This document shows, one piece after another, positions 49,746 to 61,300 of a DNA stretch of 64,000 nucleotides (positions are counted from its first letter, which is position 1; every line of letters starts with the position of its first letter). The DNA is taken from NCBI GenBank assembly GCA_965153455.1, contig OZ234499.1, positions 8,318,515 through 8,382,514 of the forward strand. Direction: 5' to 3'. Origin of the DNA: Sphagnum compactum. Its lineage: Eukaryota; Bryophyta; Sphagnopsida; Sphagnales. A model generated the notes under the pieces. It was not told the DNA's origin. It saw nothing but the letters and a program-made list of their open reading frames with translations, and searched no databases. The translations under genes were made by a program, and so were the position numbers.

Positions 49746-50053
49746 TCGGCGCTTGCATGCGCACGGGCGTTTCTGAAGACAACTCTCGTAAATCAACCGG
49801 ACATCTCTCTCGTTATTGCAAAGCATTAACACTTCGTAGTTCTGCTATTTGGGATTTGGTGTATTTTTGTCTGTTAAATTCTTCCCTGAAGATTCGCGGA
49901 GGAGGAGAAGGAGAAGCCGCGCAAGAATCTCAGGTTTCGAGCTTGAGAGTTGACTGGCAGAATCAAACTACCGGGAAATCGCAAGTTCGCAGTCACAGCG
50001 GGGCTGATCTTACGTCGAAACTTTTGCGATACAGAACAAAGAACAAGAACAAG

Positions 50054-52460
50054 ATGAGTGCCGACAGGTACTTTGGCCTGGCGCTGGACGGCTCGCTAAG
50101 CAGCAAGTATGCATTGAAGTGGGCCATCGACAACGTTTTCAAGGAGGGAGACCACTTGATTCTCGTGGTTGTGCACAAGGAGGTGCTGGAAGGTGGACAA
50201 GTACATCTGTGGGGAAAATCTGGCTCCCGTAAGTCTCACGACGAACTGTCGATTCTGTCTCCAAATGCTAGATTTTATTTTTTTGTTTCTTTCTTTCTTC
50301 CTATGCGGAAGAAGTTTCTCTTCAGATCTTCTGCAGTATTATTGAGAATGTGTTTGTGTGAAAAAAATCTTTTTAAGATATTCTCTTTGAAGGGAACATT
50401 GCTTTCTCTGTTCTTGTCATCTGGCAAAGAAATGTGCCTGCGTGTTTCACTGAAGGAGGAAGATTCATTCTTTTTGAAGATGACATTCTTGTTTTGTTGC
50501 CGTGGCAACAAACAAGATCAATGACCGTGATCACAACCTGCACAGTTTTCTTTTGAAGGAGTGTGCCCTTCTTACTTCTGGTTTGTTCACTGTCAGTGTT
50601 TGCTTCAGGAGACAAGGTTGACTAATGTGCAACAGCTTTCTCATGAATTTGTGCAGCTCTTGTTCCTTATGCGAATCTAATAGACCCTAGCATTCAGAAG
50701 GCATACCAGTTGAAATGGGATGAGGAAGTTCTTCAATACTTGGAGGAAGCTGTGACAGTAAAGAAGGTGAGATGTTTCATCATTTGTACAAGTGGAGGAA
50801 AGTGCATCTGCATTATGACATGGTCTTTTCTTCTCTGTCTATTCTAGGCTTCCAGGACTCAGTTTTTATGGTCACTGTAAGGATCAATCCAGGACATGCA
50901 TGTGGAAGCTTTAGAAGGTCATACAAAGGCAAAGAAGTGTGATGTTTGATCCATCCAGTCCTGCATAGGCAAACAAGCAGAGCATGTTGAGGCTGCATTT
51001 TAGGGTTCAGTACACAATTGTAGCTTGAGAGAATTGTCATCTAGAGAACCCTAGAGAACATTGCATTAGCAATTATGTTACAGAGAATGTTCTGGTAATC
51101 AGTTTCATAGGCAGGTTTGCATAATAAATATCCAGCTCCAAATTCTATCAGAACAGAACATAGGTTCACATAATTTGAGAAGTGGACAGTACGTTTGAGA
51201 GTTTTGCCAATCAATTGTTGTTCACTTGACATTGTTTCTGGTTCTCTTAAGTGGTTTGATTGAGCAAGCTTTCTTGTCAGGGTCTCAAGGTGAAGAACAT
51301 TCTTGTGTTGCAGTTGGCAAAATTGTGTGTGAGTGTTAACAAACTGTCTAGATGGCCATTTCTGAGAATGCAGGTTCTTGGATGTGTGCAGCTGACAGTG
51401 GTGGCTAAGGTGTACTGGGGAGATGCTAAGGAGAAGATTTGTGCAGCAGTTGTAGAGATCCCACTTGATGGCCTCATAATGGGAAGTCGAGGGTTTGGGA
51501 CTTTCAAGAGGTACTCTTCAACTTTGCTGCTCTGTGAATGGTTGACGTCTAAGATGCAAGCCTGAGGACAGCAGGATTCTTTGCAGTTATCCTTACCTCA
51601 AATGTTTCTGTTTTTCTATTTGACTTTTATTCATCACCCTAATTACGCCTCCCTACTTTATTTAAGAGCAAAGAAACAGCTCTGACCCCAACATATAGTC
51701 CCTTCTGAAATAAATTTCCAGTAGCACACATATTTGGTCAAAAAACCTGAAGTGTCATTCACTTATCTGGCAAGACTTAGGCTGTCTAATTGGTCAACCT
51801 CACTTCCAACTCAAGGCTTTTTGAGAGATCTGCCATGATGTTTTACCTTGAATTGTCACCTTATTGAGCTTGAATTGAGCTACCAAATACAATGATGACA
51901 GCTACATCAGCAATTTTAGAAGAGGGCAACAAATGTTTCTTCAATATGAAAGGTTAGATGGACTCTAGGGCATATGACTGCTTAGAGTTTCTTTCCAGAC
52001 TTTATCCACATTCAAGGATAGGCCTTGTGATGTCACAAATCATATGAGTTTGAATCTCCAGTGACACTGCAAGTAGAACTCATCTCCACTTGACTGCTCT
52101 AATGCCTCCCCTAGCACTACATGTGACCACAACAATCTTACTGACATATGCCTCCATGACAAAATTCGTTTCATGAGACAGAGATAGATTACAGAGTAGG
52201 TATATAAAAATTATTTTTATCATAATAGATCAGCTCTGGATGGTGGGATGGGATATCTTGTGCACCCACCAAAGCATCTGTGTATATTATTCCTAGAATG
52301 GTAGATTTCACCGAAATTTGGCATTCTGTGTGCACAACAATTTTGTTTTGAGGTTTTTTATTGTATCTCATGCAGGACTCTTCTGGGGAGTGTGAGCAAT
52401 TATGTGTTGAACAATGTACCCTGCCCAGTCACAGTTGTGAAACTGCCAGGCCCACTTTAG
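50054..52460 (+). CDS. Universal stress protein (UspA family)
   Basis: Four exons: 50054-50228, 50657-50766, 51392-51510 (or from 51374), 52376-52460, giving 162 or 168 residues. USP proteins are small soluble ATP-binding or dimeric stress proteins. Start MSADRYFGLALDGSLSSKYA aligns with the usual beta-1/alpha-1 segment (xxGxAxDxSxxSxxALKWA). Next come LVVVHKE, SLWGKSGSP-like HLWGKSGS, VVAKVYWGDAKEKICAAV and LIMGSRG. The ATP-loop pattern G-x2-G-x9-G-S is met in GSRGFGTFKRTLLGS, and the end is CPVTVVKLPGPL. It resembles the single-domain plant type of Arabidopsis At3g53990. Two acceptors for exon 3 (cag at 51371-51373 and at 51389-51391) are both in frame. An open frame continues upstream of the ATG to 49424 in the same phase, so an N-terminal extension cannot be excluded. 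Confidence 0.85.
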
Positions 52461-54377
52461 GTTTCTAAGGATGCCTTCAACCAATAATGTTGTCGTTTTC
52501 AGAGGATGAATGAAGACAAAGGGTTTGCAGTTTGCACAGTCCAATGTAATATGCGGCTATTGGGAGGTTTCTTCATGTTATATGACTCATCATTAGAGGT
52601 AAATGGGTGAATGACCCACATCCCTTGTTATATCCTGCAGCCATACAGTTCAATCTTGATCTGTTTGTTCCAGGTTCAGTCCATTCAATGGTCATATATA
52701 GGGAGAGGAAACAATCATTGACTTTGCCCAATCTGTATCACATCTACAGGCTAATTTCAAGTTCTACCCAACTTGTGGTCATCTGTAAGGAGACGAAGCA
52801 ATTGTGCACTGCTTGGATGTGTACTTGCATCATGTAAATGTTGTCATTTGCCTCATAATGTTGGATTAAATGTCCAGAATCTCTTGTTCTACCTGTACTG
52901 TGCTTGCTATGGATCATCAGTGGTTCAGTAATTATATGGAGAAGGTTGATGCCGGCTCTTCCCAGTCTGTATGTTTTGTGGGAAGGACTTATTGCCAAAC
53001 ATGGTGATACGATGCAGCAACAAAAATGTCATTCTTGGAATATTTTGATTCACCACCAAATTATGGTACTTTTTCTGTTGCTGAATGCTCTTGACTGTAA
53101 GTGTACCTGCTGTCCAGATTTTCATCATATTTTCCTGGAAATCGGCTTTTTGCTTGAGATTGACCATTGAATGAAATGACTAATTTGTTCTTTGAAGCTC
53201 TGTGTTGTAAAGGAGGCTTGTCAGTCAGTGTCCTATCGTGACAATCTCAAAGTTACAAAATGTTAAATGTACCTCTGTACATTATAGAAGATGTCATTCC
53301 TTCACCATATTCTTTTGAAAGTTCAATTGTTATCATTCATATGGTGAAGGAATGAACTTTCAAATGACTCTATTAAACTTGGTAAAAGGCTTCTTAAACT
53401 TCATTACTGCCCAAGACTCGCAAAGACTTTATCATGTGGTCATCCCAAGCTGAGGATTTGGGTGAGGCTCTTCCTAATCTAACTCCTGCCCAAATCTTTG
53501 ATCTCCATTTTAGACTTGCATTTAGCTTACACCACATTCTTCCCAAATTATATTAAGAACCTAACAGAATTGTTTACCTTTCCATGAATCATAAACAGGG
53601 GTCAATGGCAGACCTTCCTCCCCATTGACTCCATCCATTTGCCTGGTTGTTGTCACATGACCCTCTCAAGATGTGTATCCTGTTGCACAAGCTTTTCGCA
53701 AATTCTAACAGTGATGAGAAGCCTGTATGTACTGCTTCCCTCCACAATCTAGCCCTCCACATCTTCAATGCTACAATGGGTTTAATGAGAAAGTGTACAT
53801 CTTTAACAAGAAAGCTATGGTGCATATTTGAGACTCTACAATCAACTGTGTACCTGTTTATTCCGCCTCCAGCTTTTTCCAGAAGGTCCATCAGCAAAGC
53901 ATGTTAATGTTATACTTTGGGGGGGTGGCAAGGAGGCTGCCCAATGTTTCAAAAATATTGATGTTGAAATTTTATGTCTTGTAACATTTTTCTTTCTTTG
54001 AATTTTTTTTTCATACCGAGCATAAATTGATCTAATTTGTGAAGAACTATGTTACATAAGAGCGGAATTAAAAAGTTATCTTAGAAAGTACCCAAATGTG
54101 TGCAAAATAATGATTATTTTTCAGATCGAAATAACCTGCTTTCAAGGTTTTAATAATAAGTTCTAGTGTCTGTTAACATTTTACCACGGCCTTCAGTCTT
54201 TTCATGATGATGGGGTATGGTATCCTATTGAAGCACTTGAATATGTCATCTTGAATTACCCCCAAGTGGTTACTGCTTTTCAAATAGATAAATTGCATTG
54301 TCGAATGACACAATTTATCTAGTCTGAATTCATGGGAGCTGTGTATAAATCATTTTTTCGGCTTCCAAGACCATTAA
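52461..54377. other. Stress-protein 3' region and spacer
   Basis: No further gene. Short frames at 52607-53907 show no domains. The interleaved inverted repeats at 53296-53364 are the only structured element seen. AT content rises after about 53930. Confidence 0.4.
53296..53364. repeat. Interleaved inverted repeats (pseudoknot-like order)
   Basis: attccttcaccatat (53296-53310) pairs exactly with 53339-53353, and tttgaaagttca (53314-53325) pairs exactly with 53353-53364. The order is A-B-A'-B', not nested. Confidence 0.75.
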
Positions 54378-54830
54378 TCTGCCAAAAGCAACCAAAACAA
54401 TTTTTGGTGAATTGGTCGAAAACTTGAACTACGTACGTATGATGTGTTAATAAATGGTAAAACAAATAATGACACAAAAACTAATCCTATAGCAGCTACA
54501 CCCCTTGATTTATTAGATATATTTTGAAAAATTGCATAAACTGGTAAAAAATACCATTCTGGCACTATATGTTCTAGAGTTGACATGGGATTTACGGGTA
54601 TGTAGTTGTCAGGATGCCCCAAAACATTGGGTGCATAAAAAACGAAAATAAAAAAGAAAATGGCAAAAGCTACCCAACCTACTAAATCTTTTACCTAAAA
54701 ATAGGGATAAAAAATTATTTTATCCACAGAAAAATTGATCCCCAATGGATTATTAGAACGATATTGATGCAATGCAGCAAGATGAAGAATAGCAATGCCA
54801 GCTATTATAAAAGAGAGTATGGGTGAATCA
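54378..54830 (-). pseudogene. cob: Nuclear copy of mitochondrial cytochrome b (cob), internal fragment
   Basis: The minus strand encodes a continuous match to plant cytochrome b, about residues 190-340. It includes [83 protein letters not shown] and SSSFRPIHQKLFWLLLAD. Similarity stops abruptly after LLAD. A TAG stop (54695-54697) replaces the conserved Tyr in YPYFYVKDLV, and the segment after VYAI is altered (QNISNKSRG in place of the usual RSIPNK-type sequence). It lacks both gene ends, so it is a transferred relic, not a working gene. Most codons already match the edited protein, pointing to a source with little RNA editing. Confidence 0.9.
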
Positions 54831-55065
54831 AAATGATTCCTTCAAAGAAAAAATTAATTTTCTTTGGGTGCACCCCCTCACTAATCAATAGAATCAACAA
54901 GTAGGTACCCAGACTCTTAAAGACATGATTCAATAAAAGCTTACAGGCATTCCAGATCCAACAATATACTTATCAGTGCAACAGAAAAATAATAATAAAA
55001 CAATAATGGCAAAAGTGAAATACACCCAAAAGGAGGGGAAGTTCCCCATGGAGAAAAGATTCAGT

Positions 55066-55257
55066 TTTTTCTTTTTCTGTTTGCGAAGCACAACAGCAGA
55101 CCCGACCTGACAAGCAATTGGCACCCCCCGCAAGTCAAGCTCAATGGCAGAGGGCCAGCAAGAATTTCACCTGCACCCGACTGGGTTTGAAGTTTGAACC
55201 CAGGACCTTTTGTGGTCCCAGAGGGGGCTATAGCCCAGTGAGCCATCGCCCCTGGTG
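55066..55257 (-). mobile_element. tRNA-derived SINE candidate
   Basis: On the minus strand, a polymerase III A box TGGCTCACTGG (55235-55245) is followed 34 bases later by a near-B box GGTTCAAACTT (55190-55200), within a tRNA-like start AGGGGCGATGGCTCACTGGG. About 110 bases of unrelated body follow and end in an A-rich tail (acagaaaaagaaaaaa, about 55067-55081). The total of about 190 bases fits plant SINEs. Clear target duplications were not found. Confidence 0.55.
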
Positions 55258-57760
55258 TTGACTGAGGAACATCTTGAACAACAGAGAGAGTCACATGTTC
55301 ACTGACCATCAACAGCAACATGTACAGTAGTGACCAGCGACCATAACATCCCCGCTGATGAAATCAGCAGCTGGATCGATAGAGGGTGGAGCTCAAATAT
55401 TGTCACACATCAAGCAACTTAGATGATCATTGATATTGCAGAGAATTTTCCAAACGTCCACACCAACAATTTGGGCAATTTGCAGGTAACATAACAATGA
55501 TGATGAGAATTCATCAACACTCTTTAACCAACGTACTGAGTTTCTGTCACAAGAGCAGCGGGAAAGGAAGTAAGAGTGTCTATGACTCAGCCATGATCCC
55601 AGGGTTATTAGTTCAACAAAACATAAAAGAGAAGGAGATGACCGAAGAAACCAAGCAGGGAGAGGAACACGAAATGCAGAAAATACCATAAAGGAAAAAA
55701 AAAACAAAAAACAAAAATCAAACAAGGAAAGAAAGATACTGGCAGAGCTTATCAAGAATCCACCAACACTGATCCCCACCTCAGGGATGGGATTTCCAAC
55801 AACCGCTTGGTTCAAACGGTAGCAAGCATCCCCGGACTGGGAAGTGCCCCAGGCAGGGGACGTGGAGAGTTAGGGTTAACGGCTTCTTGTTGTTCTTTCG
55901 GTTTGTATGGATGATCCGCTTCAAATCTCTCTCGCTCTCTCTCTCAAAAAGTGGAATTGCGAAATCGCGATTTGCGGCGCTGAAGTGATGAATTTTCTGT
56001 CATCTCGGTCGAAAAGTTGGAGCTTTTCGTCCGCCGTAAATTGAGGTACTCCGCCTGCTTTGGAAATTTTGTTGGAGAGCGACATTGAGGAGCTTCGTCT
56101 TCTTCTTCTTCTTCTTCTTCTTCTGTGTCTTCTTTGTTTCTTGAGTTTCCAATTTTCTTTAGTGAGAGGATTCTATACGCCTTCCTTGGAGGAGGAGGAC
56201 CTGATTTTTGTTTGCATTTCTCGACGACATACATGCCTATTTCTGATGTTGGCTCCAGAGGTTCAGAGACTGAGAATCTTCTGTCGTCCGAAAGTGCAAC
56301 AGAAAAACCAAGCCGAGAAGGAAAACAAAAATAAATAAATTCATGCAGTGGAAGTTGTGGAAAACCAGTTACTTCAAGAAAAATAGAATGCCAAGAAGAT
56401 AGGTGGTTTTTAGTGTAAAAAGAAGTCTAGCTGTGAGAGATGATGCATTCTTCCAAAGGAAGAGCTAAGAAATCTTGCATGATGAATTCAGTATCATGCA
56501 TGTGCACATGAAAGCACTTTTCATTGTACACCACAATAATGAATTTGGAAAACTCTGAAATTGCTACTTGAAATCCCCTAATTAGGGTGTTGTCATTTGC
56601 CTCTTGATTTTGCAGTTTTGTCAACAGACAGCTGCATGCATAAGTGCTCTTGAATTCCTTTCATTTTCTGGTAGACAAAACCACTCCTGGATGCATTCAC
56701 TTGATTTCAGTTCGGATTAAGACCTGCCTTCTTCTTTGGGTGGCCATGTATCAATCTCTATCTGTAATGTGACGAGCTGTGTGTTTTCTCTTTTTCTTGG
56801 CTTACTTTCTCTTTTCAGCTCTCTGTACATTTGCAGAAAGATTTAATTGTGGTGTTGTATTTGACTCCACATGGTTCCTCCCTTGAATTCATCACAGACT
56901 CTCCTTATTGGTTTTTTTGTTTAGTTCTGTCTAAAGTTGTGGAGTTCTTACATTCTGTGTGTACATCTCTAGTGCAACAAGTGGCACCTGGGTTTGCATG
57001 TTCTGTAAACTAGTTTGCATCATGGGGAAAGGCAACGATATATGGATTATGGTTGCCACGTTGGTTCTCATCTTATGTCCTCTGGTGGAGTGTTGAAGAG
57101 AAGCATCAAGAGAGAGTGGCATAAAGTAGGGCCATGTATTTTCACTCTTGCATTTTGGCTTTGGAAGGATTTTTTTGCTGGATGGGCTGTGACAATTTGT
57201 GTCTGATACATCCCTTCCTTCAGTGTGTGTTTATATGCAAATCCATACTTTTATTCCTCCTTGATTTGATAGTTGACAAAGAGAACCTTTTTTGTTCATC
57301 ATCCTTGTTTTGTTGCTTTGAGATAATGGTGGGTGATGCTTTTAGAAATGTATCAGTTCTTGTGTCTTGGGACAGGTGTCACAGACATGCTGCTCAGGGT
57401 TACTGCATTCTTCTTCTTCTTATACAGTCCTTCACTGTAATGAAGAGGATTTCTCATTCCCAACAAATGGTGCTTTCAATTTGGGAATGGAAACCAAGGC
57501 CCCCTCTTTCCTAAAGTAGAATTTTCTCCAGCCTAAACTGGATATATAATGCTTGCATTCCTGCACTCAAGACTCTGGCTGTGTAAAATTATCACCACTG
57601 TACAATCTAGCTTGAGCTGTTATGCCTCAGAGCTTGTGATCCAAACTTATTGAGAAATAGTGTGTGGTTAGATTTGGTGACTTGAAGAAATTGATCTTAG
57701 GTGGTTGTATCGGGAATTTGTGGGGTGCTTGTGAGAGGCTTGTAGTGGTGTGTGTGGAGA
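55258..57760 (+). other. Promoter and probable leader region of the HTH gene
   Basis: No coding exon recognised. A telobox-like gagttagggttaacgg near 55866-55881 and a ctctctctctc tract near 55930-55945 resemble a plant core promoter. Sequence from about 55850 to 56060 is less AT-rich. Long distances to the ATG at 57761 suggest one or more leader introns, but none can be fixed. Confidence 0.35.
56095..56124. repeat. CTT/TTC microsatellite
   Basis: About ten uninterrupted TTC units, in the presumed leader region of the downstream gene. Confidence 0.85.
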
Positions 57761-58372
57761 ATGAAAATGTCAGAGATGAAGAAGGCAGCACGAAAAGGCC
57801 AGAGAATGGGCAAATGGACAGAGGAGTCAATGAAAGAAGCAATTGATGCAGTTGAGAGGGGTGAAGATTCTATCCGTAAGATTGCCAAGAGGTTTTGTAT
57901 CTCTGCATCCTCTATTCGGGATTGGATGAGTGGTAAAACTTCATCAAAGAAGAAGGGTCCCCCCACTGTGCTGTCAAAAGAGGAGGAGCGTGCAATTGTT
58001 GCTTGGTGCTTGCAGACTCAGAAAGAAAGTGAGGGTATGACATTCTTCATGTTGAGTCAGAAGGTAGCTGATGTTTGCCAGGGAAGAGAAACTCCCTTCA
58101 AGAATGGAGTGCCTGGAAGACGGTGGCTGGAATGGTTCAAGAAGAGGCATCCAAGTGTTGTCCTTGAGCCAGCTCAGGCCATGAAGGCAAAGTCACGGTC
58201 AAATTCTGAACAAGAAAGGTTGGCAGTGAACCAGAAAACTGCCTCGGAAAAAGCAAGAGAAGACTTATGTATTGAAGAACAAGAGCAAGCACAGAATCAG
58301 GAAGCTATGATGATCAACCCTATCTACAGTCTGGAGCCTATCCATTGTATGGAGCCTGTATATGGTGTGTGA
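57761..58372 (+). CDS. Pipsqueak/CENP-B-type HTH protein without transposase domain
   Basis: Single-exon frame of 203 residues from ATG 57761 (MKMSEMKKAARKGQRMGKWT). Residues 18-60 form a Pipsqueak-type helix-turn-helix (KWTEESMKEAIDAVERGEDS, then IRKIAKRFCISASSIRDW). Residues 72-137 form a second DNA-binding unit of the CENP-B/Tc5 type (SKEEERAIVAWCLQ, then TPFKNGVPGRRWLEWFKKRH). The basic linker KTSSKKKG joins them, and the tail is Gln/Glu-rich and acidic, ending in NPIYSLEPIHCMEPVYGV. This is the N-terminal half of pogo/Tigger-like transposases; the DDE catalytic domain is absent in all frames downstream. It is probably a domesticated transposase fragment acting as a nuclear DNA-binding protein. 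Codons read cleanly without lesions, which favours a working gene over a relic. Confidence 0.78.
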   Translation: MKMSEMKKAARKGQRMGKWTEESMKEAIDAVERGEDSIRKIAKRFCISASSIRDWMSGKTSSKKKGPPTVLSKEEERAIVAWCLQTQKESEGMTFFMLSQKVADVCQGRETPFKNGVPGRRWLEWFKKRHPSVVLEPAQAMKAKSRSNSEQERLAVNQKTASEKAREDLCIEEQEQAQNQEAMMINPIYSLEPIHCMEPVYGV

Positions 58373-61300
58373 AAAGGTAATATCAATGTATTCAGTCTTC
58401 ACAGTTCCTTTGAGAGATCAGAGTTACTTTGTTTTGTATCTGCATGACAGGAGTCAGAGAGTCAACATGTCCAGAGTGGTTGTTTGTGGGATTGAACTGG
58501 AGACTAATTCCTCTTTGATATGTCAATCGATGGAGGTTTGCTGTTGGAGGTAGATTTTGAGCTTTAGACTAGTGAACTCACTTTAGATCTTTCTTTGATC
58601 TTGTGCGGAGGATGGATGTGGAAGGCGTGCTGATGTTCTAAAGGAGGTAATCAACAACTTTAAAGCCTTTCAGCAACATTCCTGAGACCAGAATTGCCAC
58701 TTAACAAAATGTGACTGTGACACAGTTTTTAGCGTGTCTTGAGTGTGTTTTGCATATTGGCTGTTATTAGCATTCCAATTTTGACCATGTTAGTGAGCTC
58801 TCTATTGTGCTTCACAAGGTGTTGTGCTTTTAATCTCCTTTTGCAGTTTCAGATGATCTACTCTGTAACTCATTCAAGAACCTTAAGTTTTGATAGGTCG
58901 TGTCTTGCAGGCAATTGAGGTCTTCAACAACAGCAAAGAAATATATTGAGAGGGATGGTGCATGGATGATGTTGGAGCTGGAGGTGAACAGGAGCTGTTT
59001 TGAAGTTCTGCAGACCCAATGTAAGTTGACGGATAATTGAAGAGAAACTAATCACCGCATTTGGTCAACAATGTTTAACTGCCACTGTCATCTTCTTCCA
59101 GATATGTACTCGTTTGAGAAAGAAAGGGTTATAGAAACATAAGAATTATAGAAATCAGATATGACATTTGATTGGCATTTCCTTGTAAACTAACAGTTCT
59201 ATTGAGCTCATTAAAGACCCTGTGCTGACATTTTCTCACTAGCATCATGAAGTTCATGTGATCTTCTTTCCAACAAGTTGTCTCTTAGTCCCATAATCTA
59301 TTGGTACTTTCATACAGAATACTAGTTTGGTCTACATGTTGCTCTCATTAATGGGGCTTGTGTTGGATCCATCAAATTGTGCTTTCCCAGGATCGTTCAT
59401 CACACCCTTGGCAGCATGTGGTGTCAGGTGTGTTTGCAAGAATTTTCTTGGTGGCTGTCTTTTTTCCACACTTTGATTGGTAGGTAGTCAATCACCACTT
59501 ACTGGCTGGAATGGTGCATGCAAGCAGTCTAGTAAGGTCTGGAACAAAGTGCTCTCCATTCCGGGATGCTGCCTGCATATTCATGGACAATGGCGTAGGT
59601 GCAAGGATTCATCAGAATCTCCTAAGCCTGCAGTGTGATGTCCTATGTCCCATAACAGAATGTACCAGGTTTTGTCCATGTGTTGTTACTCTCTTAGTAA
59701 CATTCTGTTGAACACACTGAGTGTCTAGCAATAGTGAGTTTCAAGCATATCTTGGGTTGCAAAACAACCACCAATGTCAAGCCATCCACTTGTTTTCGTT
59801 GAATGTGCAATGCTGTATAACTCAGAAGGAAGCACACTTGTAGCCTAAAAAGACAGGAAAGGAAAAACTCAAATATCCATCTTGTCTAGTCATGAATTCC
59901 ATAATCACTCACTCAGGCAACGGTTCATTGCTCAAATTGCTTCACATGGCGAACAAAGATCTCCTTCCAATTCTATCATTGGGATTCTGTGCTCCTAAAC
60001 TGAAACTAGATTCACTTCAATTCTATAGGATCTAGTGGATCAGATCCCTCCAGACCCTCTCTTGAGCTATCTAGTCTTACTGTGGCATCATAGATATATA
60101 ATTTCCGTTTCCACCCAATTGCAGCATATCACCAGTGTGATCTCCCAACTTCAACAGCCCAAAAATGTTCTTTCCCAAAAGTTTTCACAAGAGAGATTAC
60201 TGCCACCCATAATACCACCCATATGCAGCTGTTAATCCCTAGAATTGTAAAACAATCCACCATAGACATGGAGTACAAGCTTTTCTCACTTCGAGTTCCC
60301 AAAAACTCGGGTTACGCTTCCTGTCACCCACATTAAATTCTCCACAATCCCAATTTCCGAGTTCTTAAGCATGCAAAACTTAAAAGTATGATGCCAATTT
60401 AGACAAGCTCCACAATCCCCTAGAGTTTTTCATCACATCCACCATCTCCTGAGCTACTTTATTCACGTCTAAACTTGCAAAACATTAAACAAAAACAAAT
60501 AAACCACTTCTATTTTGGAGAACATAGTGCAATCCCCACTTTGTTAATCATGTTCATGGTGACTTGAACAACTAGTGACACGCCGAATTAGGGCATTTTG
60601 GTTTTATCTTTTCTAGCATTATTTTTAGGTTACACACCTTCATAATTAACTCCAAGTGTCAAGCTTGATGGTATATATTGTTGTTGATTGACTGGCTTGG
60701 GAGAAACCTGACCCACATCTTCATTGGAGGTAGTTTCAAGAGTGGAAGGATTTAATCACTTTTTGTATTTGGGTACCCCTTATATTTTGTGGGTGTTGTC
60801 AACATCTATCCTTATTTCTCAATAAATATGATCAACTCTAGCAATTGATAAATATATAATCTTACTTGTAAATGAAACAACATTTAAAATTGCGTTTTTG
60901 AAGATTTAGATCCCAAATCTAGTCAATATGTTTTCCCTCCTCATGGTTTATAGTTAAGACTAAAAAGTCGATCAAAGCACATATAGTTCAATCCAATGTT
61001 GGTTGTGTATTAGAATTGGCACCAAGCCTCCTTCGGTTGTCAAGGTGATTCTTTGATTTCATAATTGAGGTTCTTAGAAATCAAAGAATTGGTTCTAATT
61101 TATTAAGCAATGTTCTTAAAAAATACAAATGAATCAAATAACTTTCTATAACATTATGCCAAAAATATCATTTTTTATGACTAGTCCTATACAACAACAA
61201 GTGGATAAGTGACTCAAAATGGTATAAATAATAGGTTCAAATCAATTACAAATGATATAAGTGATTAATATAGTCGATAAGGACCAGTCATAGAATGGGA

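Noticed and set aside
49303-49832. Two long minus-strand frames (159 and 138 codons)
   Set aside because: Both lie over the CpG-rich repeat, whose composition suppresses stop codons on both strands; repeated residues reflect the DNA repeat.
49424-50053. Upstream in-frame extension of the stress protein to a 366-codon frame
   Set aside because: It is made largely of the GC-rich tandem repeat, and its far end reads through the first intron; the ATG at 50054 matches the family start. An extension is mentioned only as a possibility.
54374-54622. Functional cytochrome b gene
   Set aside because: Only an internal fragment, with an in-frame stop and an abrupt end, set in nuclear DNA with introns and SINE sequence nearby.
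58362-58553. Downstream frame as a transposase catalytic domain for the HTH protein
   Set aside because: No DDE motifs or similarity; the composition resembles untranslated sequence.
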